Shown here in pieces: positions 11,490 through 27,571 of a stretch of 64,000 nt of DNA; within the stretch, counting starts at the first letter, position 1; each line of letters starts with the position of its first letter. Source of the DNA: Mangifera indica (lineage: Eukaryota > Streptophyta > Magnoliopsida > Sapindales > Anacardiaceae). A program made the position numbers and the translations under genes. Where the stretch lies: positions 11,096,668-11,160,667 of the forward strand of contig NC_058140.1 of NCBI RefSeq assembly GCF_011075055.1. Reading direction: 5' to 3'. The notes under the pieces were generated by a model. It searched no databases, was not told the DNA's origin, and saw nothing but the letters and a program-made list of their open reading frames with translations.

Positions 11490-13851
11490 GCTTCCTTGTA
11501 TCTTTGATTAATGAAACGCAATAAGAACATCATCGTGGTATTAATTTCTTATTCTTGTTATTGTTGTTGCTCTAGCTAGTATGACATATTTGGTCTCCAA
11601 TATTAAACTAGAAAGTATGTTACAAGAGTGGAGAGAAGAAGACTAGAGAACTTAATTGACTATTTATGAAACTTCGAGGCCCTAACTATATGATCTTCTT
11701 TGTGATATATATATATATATATATGGTGCTGATAGATTTTGCAGTTTGTCTTCTTGTTGAATTCTTTATCGTTATTCTCTTCTAAGTATAGGATTATTTA
11801 ACTTAATTGTTGTTTATCAACTTCAAAGCAACTTTTTCCCCGAATTCCCGTTCCCTTGCTGGGTTGAACCCTGGCTATTTATCATCTTCTTATATATTTT
11901 GGAGGGACAAACCATAAAGATTTCCACAGAAATTTTTAACTATTTATATTTGAGGGTTGTTTCACCAATGCACATGGACATCAAACCCAAAATATTCATC
12001 AAGAATACACACAATACACAGCACAAAATCATGCATACAGCCCGATATTGAACTCTTCAGTACTTATATATTATTAACGTAAATGTGTTGATGCAAAGAT
12101 ATGCAGCCACCTGCAATCTTGTTTACTTAACTTTCAAACAGTTAATCACCTGTTTGATTATAATTATCAGTAGGCAACTATTTGGTAGCTTTATTAATTT
12201 GCTTTTTGTTTTGTGGCAGCTGGTAGAGTGATGGGATTATTTTAAGTTGATTCAATGCATGCATAAACATCTGAACAAATTCTTTTTTCTACTAGTACAG
12301 CATTTATAAATATATATAGTTTAATGGTTGAAAACTTAAACCTGGAGGAGAATCGGCCGTAGGGGCTATGAGAGCTAAGCCTCTCAAGGTTGAATTGTTT
12401 AAGGGTTTAGAGAGAAAAAGACTAGTTAGGCATCTTGTGAATTTTTAGATCGTGATAATAACTTTAATTGGAAACCACTGCGTAAGCGCCATGCTTAATA
12501 TTTTATAACAAAGTTGCGACCTTTCATAATCACACTAACCATGGCAAAAGATAATTGATACCCACTGGAATATGAATATATCCGCTTACCATAAAAAAAA
12601 ATATGAATATATCCTCTTCAGTACTCGAAAAAAGAACCAGCTGCTGCTGCAGGTTAATTTTATACACAGAAGTCTTTGTTTTTCAGTCTTGAATACACTG
12701 TTGATTCTTCTCATCTCCCAGATTGAGCTTCGAAATGGCTTTCACTATTTAGTCTTGAAAAACAAACTCCTTAACTTGTGTAGGAAGAGATCCTGCAATT
12801 AGCTACGATGCCGAGAGAATTGATATATAAAATATAAAGTAGCCCAAAAGTAAACTTCTTAGTGATGGGTTTTTTAGGTTAGATTAGAATATAACACCAT
12901 ATAATTAAGTAGCATAAGGGTTCAATCAATAAATAAACTATGCAACTCAACTTAAAGAAGAATGTTGTTCTTTAGCCCTTTTTGTTTTAGCTTTAGTAAA
13001 TTAGTGAAGGAGAATGTTATAGATGCTTTATCTCAAAACCCTAAACAGTATTCACTTAATTTATTTCATTTGCTTTTATGAAATATACTTTCATTATCTA
13101 GCTATATGGCAAGAAGGTGTATAAAAAGAACTTTATCTTAAAAGGTTGGTCGATTGATAAATGTAGATTACATTATAAACAAAGTTTAGGTGTTACCCTA
13201 TGATTTATTAATTACTCTAATCAGCTGTTCCTGTGCATATTGCATTGGAATAAATTAACTTAAAAAGTTCTACTTTGTGTTCATGATGTAACTCTTTGTG
13301 TTGCATATTGAGAAAGTCCTTGGAAAAAGTATGCTTTGATTCTTTGTCATTAATTTAATTTAATTTTTTTAATCTTAGCTTATAATCTTGATTATTAAAA
13401 TTAAAGTATGGTAATGAAAGTCGTTGATCATTGGCAAAAAATGTACAAAACTACCATAAATGTAGATGAGCTCTTAGTTATATATAGAATCTACTAGTGG
13501 ATGGAATCATATACAGAATCACTTCCATCATTTAAAAATTTAATATGGGAAATGAGTTGCTTACACAGTGAAAGTAAAGGATGCCATTAAACTTTCCGGT
13601 TTCTGGGAAATGGTCAGCTAAGTTAGGTTTTAGTTTCGAGTTCGACTTCAAGTATGAATCCATAAATTTTTAGAACAAATGGGTTTGTTATAAAGCAACA
13701 CCATAACAAAATTTAATACTTATGCCGTGAAACTTGTGAACTATTATATACCAAAGCTAAAGAGTTAATCATTTTGGTTGATGCTTTGCCGGAGACTTTT
13801 GCATTTTTCACCTAACAGATTTGACATAAACCTAACCCACTATTCTAAATA
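11490..13851. other. Intergenic spacer downstream of the SHI-type gene
   Basis: AT-rich, with a (TA)n run at about 11704-11725 and no convincing coding or RNA feature. The short open frame near 12572-12802 has no recognisable domain and no codon bias, and I do not regard it as a gene. Confidence 0.5.
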
Positions 13852-14565
13852 GGCCAAAGGCCTATTTCCCACCCAAGTTTAAGTCTGTACTCAAAGTTAT
13901 ACCTGTAAGATTTGAAAAACCAAAAATCTCACTCATTTGTTTAAAATTTCAGTTATAGTTAGGAATAAAATCATTGTTTAATAAAAAAAATTTAAAAACT
14001 AAAATTTTATTATGTTTGCCTCCTTAGTTTAAAAATCTCATAATTCTCCCACTTTAAGTTTGAAAAATCAAAATTTTCCCTTTAGAGTTTGCAAATCGTC
14101 ATCGAAGACTGTCGTTTTTGGTTGCATTAGCTCTTCCTCCTAGCTTAAATTTCCATGTCGATCACATCTTAGCCACCAATGAAGCCTATTTCCTTTGAGG
14201 AAGATGATTTCATCTTCTTCAGAGGAAATAGGCTTTGTCGATGGTTGAAATGTGATCGAAAAAGAGAGTTAAGTCAGGAAGAGAGCCAACGTGACCAAAG
14301 ATGACAAAGTTCATCATCTTCGATGACAGTTTGCATACTTTAGAGGAAAAATTTTAATTTTTCAAACTTCAGGTGAGGGGGAATTATGATATTTTCAAAC
14401 TGAGGGGCGTACAAAATAAAACTTTAGTTTTTTTGTTAAATAATAGGTTTACCCTTAACTCTAACTGAGATTTTTAACAGATAGATGAAACTTTTGGCTT
14501 TTTAAATCTCATGGGTATAACTTTGAGAACACACATAAACTTAAGTGAGAAATTGTCCTTTGGCC
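13852..14565. mobile_element. Mutator-like palindromic element B with perfect 9-bp target duplication
   Basis: Starts GGCCAAAGGCCTATTTCCCA and ends GAGAAATTGTCCTTTGGCC. It is flanked on both sides by exactly TTCTAAATA (13843-13851 and 14566-14574), a 9-bp target duplication diagnostic of the Mutator superfamily. The two halves are inverted copies of each other almost to the centre, where GAAGCCTATTTCC (about 14184) pairs with GGAAATAGGCTT (about 14224). The whole 714 bp could fold as one long hairpin. No transposase frame. The exact target duplication suggests this is the youngest copy in the window. Confidence 0.9.
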
Positions 14566-14658
14566 TTCTAAATATTAATTTAGCCGCTGATTCAAGTACT
14601 AATAAACAACTTTTGGTAGTTCAATTTCTAAATTGTGTTCGCTGTGGCTAAACTCGAT

Positions 14659-14761
14659 GTTATCACATGATTGAATGACTTTGAATTAAGAATCAAATAA
14701 TATTCAATCATATGATGATATATATAATTAAAAATAAAATAACACATAATTATGTGATAAC
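14659..14761. mobile_element. MITE-like inverted repeat
   Basis: GTTATCACAT at 14659-14668 is the exact reverse complement of ATGTGATAAC at 14752-14761, and the intervening sequence has CATGATTGAATGACTTTGAAT wording shared with repeats at 17.45, 34.1, 40.15 and 43.5 kb. A (TA)n run follows. This looks like the core of a small AT-rich MITE, but its outer ends and target duplication are unclear. Confidence 0.5.
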
Positions 14762-15599
14762 ATGTATATATATATATATATATTTATATATTTAAAATAA
14801 ATATATATATAATATTGTTCATAGATATGTATAGTTTTATTGCTTATGGTATACCATTATCATATTTATATCTTTTATAAATACACATTTATTTGTACTT
14901 TTTATTCATTGAGAACTTTTGATTGTAAAGGTCTTAGAATTATAGAACTATAAATATATATTGGAACTTATGTAATAATTTCATTTTCATTAATAGATTC
15001 AGATTGTTTTTTAGGTGGAGAGGTAGTAAGAGATAAGAAATTATTGATATTGTGATTGTCTTTTATTGTTGTAAGAGACTCTAATTTTTTCTAATTTGTT
15101 ATTAATAATTTGTTGAGTATTTTAAATTAAATCTATTCATTTGTTTAGTATTCTAAATTAAATTTATTGTTTATATGTTTGATCAACTATTCCACAAAAG
15201 TCAGTATATAAATAGTTTTATATTTAATATATAAACTTTAATGGTTAGTAAAATTAATAGAATATTAGAATTTTAAAAATAAAAGTTTAGGTTCGAGTTT
15301 CTGTCACGTTTGTGAAATCTTGACTTATCTGATGTAATAGTTATGAGTCTGATCATTGTATCTCAAGTTAGATAGAGAGATAAAATAATATTTAATTATA
15401 TATATATATTCATTTATATACTCAAAATAAATACGTATAATATTACTAATTTTTTATCTGATATTGTCTATTAATGTTAAAGAATTTTAGTAAAATATAT
15501 TAAATTATCATATTATTTTTTATTATTTTATTTTTAAAATTAATAAAATAAAAAAATTAGATATCATTTCTTTTCATTTTTACCTATTTTTCTTTTATT

Positions 15600-16230
15600 A
15601 TCCTCTTTTTTCCGACTATCTATCCCACACTGTCAACCTTTCAATCCATCCACTCTCTCTTCTCCATTTGATCCAATCATCAGTGAAACAATATCTTGTC
15701 ATAGCTGAGATATTGTGATTATGACGATCTTGGCTCTTCAACCTCAAAGCAGCGAGTTTGTGGCCGAACTTCATCCTCACATATCCACCTCTCATTGACG
15801 GCTATGAAGAAGAAGGTGCTGGTAATGCCGAACGGGGAGTGAACTTCTCATTCCCAAACTGTGCCAACTGGTATTGAGGACTTGAAGTTCTAGTAGGTGG
15901 AGATCCGATGAAAAATGGTTGCGGCGATAAAGCCGCCCGATTACCAACCAAAAAAAAAAAAAAAATTGTGAATGGAAGTGTTTGATCCAATTTCTTTAAA
16001 GTTTCATACTCTAATCTACTTTCAGGTTAACATGAAAAAGAAGAAATTTTTAACTCAAATCTCCTGCAGCAATTAGGAGTCAAGGAAAAGTGTTACAAAG
16101 GAAAATCAACAATGGAAGAAAAATACCTTTGCGAAAATTAAAATCCAGGAGTTCAGTCCCTGCTTTAGAATCTCTGATCTCACTTTGATAACTGATTTTG
16201 AAGGAAATGGAAAAGAAAAAAGAAAATTAA
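15600..16230. other. GC-richer unidentified segment
   Basis: From about 15690 to 15950 the base composition rises and gene-like words appear, including a 62-codon open frame on the minus strand ending at 15802. It is preceded by a poly-A tract on the plus strand at about 15950-15964. No domain is recognised and there is no clean splice-site structure. It could be a captured gene fragment or an old retroposed piece. I assign no function. Confidence 0.3.
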
Positions 16231-16879
16231 AAAAACACTTTATAAACAAGTTTTATATATAAAAGATCCTCTTTTATCACTTAAATTACTCTGTGGAGAT
16301 AATTAAAAGAATTATTAAATCAAATTAAATAAACTTTATACCGTCACATAAAAAATATAAGAAAATTAAAGTTTTGATTTTTGTTATTTTTTTAATGAAA
16401 CATAAAAAGCCACAAAAATATTCCATTGATGACTCAAATGTGTTAAGAAATTACAAATATGATCTCACATTACAGAGAAAAATATTGTGGCAATGGTTTA
16501 GGGTTTAGGCGATGAGACCCGAACAATCTTCTATTGAGGGTATCAACAATTAGGGATTTTAAATAATTTCATGAGTTGAATTGCTATTTTTCAAATTTTT
16601 TAAAGAGTGAAACTATTATATTTAAGTATTTATAAGAATAATAAAATTATTTTTTAAAACTAAATTTAATTTTAAGTGAAAATTTTATTGATGCATACTG
16701 TTTTGGCCTGAGCTTCAGTGGCAAAATGTAATTTACTCTACTCATACTTCTCTTTATAATAAAACTATATATACATATTTTTAGCATACAAATAGATACA
16801 TATTTGATATATATCATTAAATAATTAAATAATTTTGAATTAAAAATCAAATAATATTTAACTATATTATGATATATTA

Positions 16880-17165
16880 GGGTTAGATTAGAATCGAACT
16901 CGAGTTTAAGTTCAGTTTAAATAAATCAGAAACGAGCCAACCCTAAATGAATTTAAGCGAGCTCAAGCTTGTAACTTCGAGCTCGAATTCGAGCTATTTG
17001 TTAAACTCTCAAATTAAAAATTTTGATATAAAATGACATCGTTTATATCAATATATACTAAAACGATATCATTTTAATAACGAGTTAGTTAAAGCTTGAG
17101 CTCATTTATACAAGCTTGACAAACCTGAATTCAAATTCGATTTGATTCAAATATAACCCTCTCTT
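16880..17165. mobile_element. AT-rich MITE-like repeat with GAGCTCGAATTCGAGCT core
   Basis: Opens with AGGGTTAGATTAGAATCGAA and closes with a sequence whose reverse complement is AGGGTTATATTTGAATC, a plausible terminal inverted repeat. The interior is rich in CTCGAG/GAGCTC words and has an ACGATATCATTTTAAT motif. The repeat at 63650-63990 has the same vocabulary and a similar end. No coding capacity. Confidence 0.5.
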
Positions 17166-17549
17166 AAAAGTTAATTTTGCACAACATTGCTCTTATATGT
17201 GGAGAAGCTTTCTATGACACGACAATCATTTGGCTTTTGTACCTCCCTTTGGCTCATTATTTTACTTACTTGGAGTTTCGGACTGGTCACCTTGGCTTCA
17301 CCATTTTCATGTCAACGCGTCATTGTCAATCCCACTTTTACCATGAGCCTTTGCAAGCTAGCCAGAAAGCATACAAAGGCAATCTGATTTAGTTGAGAAA
17401 AGATACATATATCATAAGTGGGGTTGCAAATGAAGATATAATTGAAATTGGGTAATATTATAAATAAATATTATCATATGATTAAATATTATTTTATTTT
17501 TAATTTAAAATTACTCGATCTTCTAGAGAGAATGTGTATTCAAAAAATG

Positions 17550-18200
17550 TGTTACTATTTAGATTTAACTTCAAACATGCACACGATCATATTTTAATAT
17601 AAGCGGAAATAAAGTAAAGGTTGAAATCTCAATACTTAACAACATTCATAAAACCAATATGAAAATTTTACAGATAAAACATGGAAGAAATATTTATAAA
17701 AAATCAAATATAACAAGAAGTCCAATTGTATTATTGTGAGAATAACAATAATAATAAAAATGACATATCACATAAGCCAACATTCCCCTCATGCACTACT
17801 AATCGTCAACTTGCATCTCATGGCAATTGCTTACCTACAAAACATTAAAAAAAAAAAAAAATGTGGGTTTTCTCACTTAGTTAAGTAAGCTAACGTCTAG
17901 GCACCTCCATTTCACTTCACTTTCTTGACCTTCCATGTTTCTTTTAGCTTTTACATGTTTTATCTTATAACTTCGTCATTTATGATATAAATTATTATAT
18001 CTGGATATGATGATATCATATGCAATGCATATTTTTTATCAAATATTATTATTGATACATTGTATCCTCTTTCATTGAGTTATTCCTCTCCTTTGTAAAC
18101 TAAGAAAATATTTTTAAATCACTTTCAGAAACTTGAAGATATTATTAATAGTTGTCTAGTGACACTCATTTGGATTCAATTGATATCTAATACATATTCA
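17550..18200. mobile_element. Probable gypsy LTR fragment
   Basis: Contains 'GCGGAAATAAAGTAAAGG', 'CTCATGCACTACTAATCG', 'GCTTACCTACAAAAC' and 'CTCACTTAGTTAAGTAAGC' in an order resembling the inner ends of the LTRs at 4.37-4.47 kb and 27.57-27.68 kb. There are no clear borders and no adjacent coding region, so this is offered as a fragment only. Confidence 0.35.
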
Positions 18201-18929
18201 AAGTATATGAGACAATAACCTAAGTGCATAATGTGACATACATGGAGATGGTGGGGTGGGTTGACCCATGGGCTAGGCTAAGCAGCCTATGGTAAATATA
18301 AGACCAACGACTCAACCTTATATATATATAGTCAAACCCTACAATACTAGATTAGCTTAAAATTAATTAATTTTTTAAAATTATGTTTTTCTAAACTATT
18401 TTTCAATTATTAAAATTGATGATAGTATTCCAAATATTTTATTGATAAGCTCTCACTTGTAACAAAAGAATATCATGGTTACATCATGAAAAATGTTATA
18501 ACATAGTATAAATATATTAATTTACATATTGTATAATTACAAAAATGAATATAATAATATATATATCATCTATTTACTCATCTTCAACATCAAAATTTGT
18601 GAATTCTTCAAATATAGCTTTAGCAATAGAAATTTTGTAATTTGAATTCAGTTTTAATCCAATTTTTTATACACATGATTGTCTCAATCATGTGTATAAT
18701 AATAAATAAATAAATAAATAAATATTTTAAATAAGGCTTCTATTGTGTGGTAGAATTCTATCACACAACAAAAGCAAGGCTTCTACCCTCAAATTAATTT
18801 TTTTAATATATATATACAGTAACAAGTCGGGTTGAGCCTTATCGTATCGAGCTTTTATGCTAGGCTTTAGGTTGAGTCTTAGCTAGCCCAACCCATTTGA
18901 CATCTCTAGGCATACATGATGAATCTAAT

Positions 18930-19990
18930 TGTAAATGCATATGAGATCTTACTAATCTTCTTTCTTTCTTTTTTGGTCTAAGGATACATCTCTTTAAAGA
19001 CTTCAATGCCATATGACATTGGTAGAAATTCTCTCTTGAATTCTTTCATGTTAAATCTCTTTAACACATTGTCCAAGTATGTGCTTTTATTTAGGTCAAA
19101 CAGTTTACATAATCTATCACCATAAATCTTTGTTCTGAGGATGCAAACTGTTTCTCATAGGTTCTTCATGGAGAAGCACTTAGATAATGAAGCTTTCATC
19201 GACTTCAAGTTTGGTACATCTTTTTTTATAATGAATATGTTATTGACAAATAATACTAGAAATACCACTATGCTCCCACTCACTTCTTGTATACATATAA
19301 CTTATCTTCATTTTTTATGAAACGAAAATCTACTACAACTTCGTTAAAACAAATATTCCAACTCCTATAAGTTTGCTCTAGTACATAGGTGGGTCTTTAC
19401 AACTTGTACACCTTATTAGCTTGTCCCTTAAGAACAAAACCATTAGGTTGGCCATAAACACATCCTCTATAAGGTTTCCACTTAGAAAAGTTGTTCATGG
19501 TATACAACAATCACAAGCAAAATCTTAATTGACTTAAGTATCGCAATTGATGAAAAGATTTTATCATAATCAATCTCATATTTTTGTTTGAAACAGTTAA
19601 CAACCAATCATGTTTTATACTTATACATGTTACATTCCATGTTAGTTTCTTTTTGAATACTTAATTACACCCTATAGGTATTATCCCTTTGTGTGAATCT
19701 ACCTAAGTCTATATTTAATACTAATACATAAAATTCATTTCAAATTTTACAATTTTTAGTTATTTGATACAATTTGGACATGTTTAGCGTCTTCTTAGGT
19801 CATAGGCTCATCATCTTGGATGATCAATACATCATTTTGTCAAGTTACAAGAAAATCATATTTTTCATGTTCATGACGTACTTTTCCATATTTATATAAC
19901 TCATGTATACTTTGGGGTGGTTTACTTTGTTCTACTGGTAATAAAGTAACCTCACAATGTTTGACCACCTCATGCGTCATATCACCCAGT
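18930..19990 (-). pseudogene. Antisense Ty1/copia polymerase remnant
   Basis: Translated on the minus strand, fragments match the copia reverse transcriptase region in the right order. From high to low coordinates there is a 'KQKYEIDYDK' word near 19585 (like KQKxGIDYxxTFSPV), then 'FVLKGQANKVYKL' near 19440-19400 and 'STYLDNVLKRFNMKEF' near 19090-19045. The last two are the segments around and after the polymerase core. Every frame is broken by stops and frameshifts, so the copy is dead. Flanking LTRs were not identified. It ends about 150 bp before the E2F sites of the MCM4 promoter. Confidence 0.65.
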
Positions 19991-20182
19991 CCAAGATTTA
20001 TGGTATTTTGTGCGATTGTAACTTCATCAAAGTTTTGTCATCAAATACTTTTGATCAAGATCAGAAAATCACAATAAAGCACAAAAATTATATAAATATT
20101 TAACAAATAAGAATAATTTACGATGGGCTCGGCTGGCCATTTCTACCACACGGCCCAGCCTGTTCCATCACATACTAACACG

Positions 20183-20208
20183 GCGCCAAACGTATAGTCA
20201 TTTCCCGC
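20183..20208 (+). promoter_or_regulatory. Paired E2F-binding sites in the MCM4 promoter
   Basis: GCGCCAAA at 20183-20190 is TTTGGCGC on the minus strand, and TTTCCCGC lies at 20201-20208. Both satisfy the E2F consensus TTTSSCGC. The second extends to TTTCCCGCCAAA, close to a full E2F palindrome. They lie 85-110 bases upstream of the MCM4 start. Plant MCM genes are known G1/S targets of E2F-DP, so these sites probably give S-phase expression. Confidence 0.8.
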
Positions 20209-20292
20209 CAAATCGCCTTAACAAACACTTTGTGCCCGTATCTCTGTCCTCCAACTCCGAATCCCTCTCTCTCCCGCTCGCTCTTTGTCGCC

Positions 20293-25275
<4,983 letters not shown>

Positions 25276-26300
25276 TCGGAATTCCTTAATATAACTCTTA
25301 CCAGTTTATAATTGTACTTGTACTATAAGAGAACTATAAGCTTGGTTACGGCATGTGGGTTACAATTATATCACATGATTGTATATGTTTCTTTCTGCAG
25401 TTTAGCTACCATGATTAATTTAATGGAACTAGAATATTTACCATTATGTTATAAATTTCTCATAACCCTGTGGTGGTTTTTAACTGGAGTTAAAACTAAA
25501 GTTAAGTATTTTTTAACGTGATTAATCAATTTTTTGTTCCTGCTTTTGCAATAATGTTTAATAATGTGCAAATATTTCAAAAATTAACTGATTATTCTAT
25601 TTTGATACAGAATGCAACTTACAGTAGGAAAAGAAAACTTGAAAATACCGCTGGCATATAAAGTTTTTCCATTCACGATATTTTAAAGTGTAGGTTACCA
25701 CCAAGAACCATCGGAATGTAAAGGCAAAAATATGATTCATACTAATCTAGGAGCAAAAAAAAAAAAAAAAAATTGAAAGAACTTGATGTGCATAATGATC
25801 AAAAAATAAAGTTATAATAGTATCATAAAGTAAGTCTAAGAATAATTACTGAGATGAAAAGTGAGTCCACTTATATTGTCAATGGAGGTGGGATATAATG
25901 AGGTAAGAAATGGAAATATTTTTTTGTTTTAAATTAATGGTGGTTCTAATCATACATCCTTAAAACTATTTAATTTGAGGGTGAGTATGGGTATACCCTC
26001 ACAAAGACCCAGATTCATTCTTGTTAAAGTAGTCTCTTTGTCATTCTGAGTCACCAATATTATGGTCAAAGTACTATAATTTTTTCTTTTCAATTGAGAT
26101 CGATTACTTATATCTACACTCAAAACTGAGGTCTCCAATACCTTAGATGTCTCTACTTGTGGGGTATTACACTCCCTTAGATTTGTAATACTAGTCACCT
26201 CTTGTCTTTATAAAACAACATAAGTGATTTTTTCTTTATCCATAACTCATGTTGGCTCAAAAGGGCCACCCAAACAACCATGGAGTCTTCCTTAGGCTAT
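25276..26300. other. MCM4 3' flank and AT-rich spacer
   Basis: Holds the presumed MCM4 3' UTR, a poly-A tract near 25757-25772, and from about 25940 sequence continuing the gypsy element on the minus strand in decayed form. No separate gene is visible. Confidence 0.5.
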
Positions 26301-27184
26301 CTAATTCTCATCATAATTATAACAAAGGTCTTGAGCTCGCCTCTTTTGCATCTCATCCCAAGTGAGTCGTTTCATTAGTGAAGTAGATTTCAATTTCGTC
26401 AGCGAAGAGTCAAAAGTAGTCCTATTGAATGGACGTGTAGCCTTCTTTTGCTGGTTCAACTGCTCGTCTCTCATCCTGGCTAAACTGATAGCTTCCTTCA
26501 AGGATTTTGGCTTAAATATCCGAATTCCATCTGCTATTTCAATTTTAAGACCTCCTATAAAGGCACCTACCAATGCTTTTGGGTCCAAGCTTGCACTATA
26601 TTTCCCAATCTCTCAAATTCCTTCTGATAGTCACGTAAGGATCCTGTTTGTCTTATTTTTGATGAGCACTCATCAAAATCCTCACAATCCATAGGACCAA
26701 AACGAGACCATAATTCTTCTACAAAAATGCCCCATGAGACCTTCTTCCCTTCCTCCTGATAAGCCCGACGGATCCATTGCCACCATTGATTTGCTTCTCC
26801 TTCTAGATGAAAAGAAGCCAAGGCCACCTTTTGTGTCTCCAAAGTGCCCTGGTATTCAAAGAATTGGTTGACACGATTGAACCATTCAGTTGGATCATCG
26901 CCAGAATACGTGGGAAATTCCAGCTTAGCCAACTTGGAGGAAAACATTGGTCGTCTGCCTTCTGTGTTTTCACGAGAACACCCATTGGAGGTCTGCCTGC
27001 TGCCTTCGTTAATATTGCTAGAGAGAGGGTCTTGCCTTGTAAGCAAGACTTCAGAGATTTTGCTAATGGCAGTTTCTAGATGATGTAGTTTGTCAGTAAC
27101 ACCGAACTCCATTCTACTCAATTTATCCTGAAGTCCCCCAAAACCTACTTCTAAATTCTCAATTCTTTCCTTGTTGGTAGCCAT
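26301..27184 (-). pseudogene. Frameshifted Ty3/gypsy gag
   Basis: The minus-strand frame opens at an ATG at 27184, 8 bases past the primer-binding site. It has a coiled-coil-like N terminus, then the retrotransposon Gag core with 'LEFPTYSGDDPTEWFNRVNQ' and a VALASFHLEGEANQWW word, typical of plant gypsy elements. Near 26588 the reading shifts by one base, and the second part (26588-26301) continues with 'ALVGAFIGGLKIEIADGI', 'EAISLARMRDEQL' and then stops. The zinc-knuckle region begins as LCYNY where LCYNC is usual and is cut by a stop. With one frameshift and early loss of downstream pol, the copy is inactive, but it is far better preserved than the gag at 2.2-3.9 kb. Confidence 0.85.
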
Positions 27185-27192
27185 ATTGTATA

Positions 27193-27204
27193 GCTCTGAT
27201 ACCA
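27193..27204 (-). other. Intact primer-binding site (initiator tRNA-Met)
   Basis: On the minus strand this is exactly TGGTATCAGAGC, the common plant LTR-retrotransposon primer site. It is separated from the LTR end by two bases (27205-27206), and gag starts 8 bases later. Confidence 0.9.
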
Positions 27205-27206
27205 AA

Positions 27207-27571
27207 TGATTGGCCCCAGTCACAACTAATTAGAATTTTGAAAGAAAGTACTCTGCTTAAGGTGAGAATGAACCTTGCAATGTTATTGAAATTTCTGTTC
27301 TGCTTTATTGCTATTCAATAGAGTTTAAATACATCCCAGGACTCAACTACTTCTTTAAACAAAAGGAACGACTAGTTGACAATAAAATAGCCAACAATTA
27401 TTGAATGAAAATATTCTCCTATTGACCTATTCTTAAGCCATAATCTGTATACAACACAGTCCACGTCATACGTCGTACGCCGCCTTGTTTGTCCCACGCA
27501 AATTACCTCTGCCTCAATCCTCATACCTTGAGTTCTTGATAGGCACTCGAGTTGACCTTTTTGGTTTATCA
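27207..27571 (-). mobile_element. 365-bp LTR of the truncated gypsy element
   Basis: On the minus strand it runs from TGATAAACC (27571 downward) to CCAATCA (27207), with TGAT/ATCA inverted ends. Inside are a TATTTAAA box near 27330 and an AATAAAG signal near 27310, in the order expected for U3-R-U5. A perfect primer site and gag follow. No partner 3' LTR was found to the left, so the element is truncated after gag. Its outer end abuts the older LTR that extends to 29852. Confidence 0.8.

Noticed and set aside
17177..17392. 71-codon frame
   Set aside because: Isolated, no homology recognised, and flanked by MITE and LTR debris.
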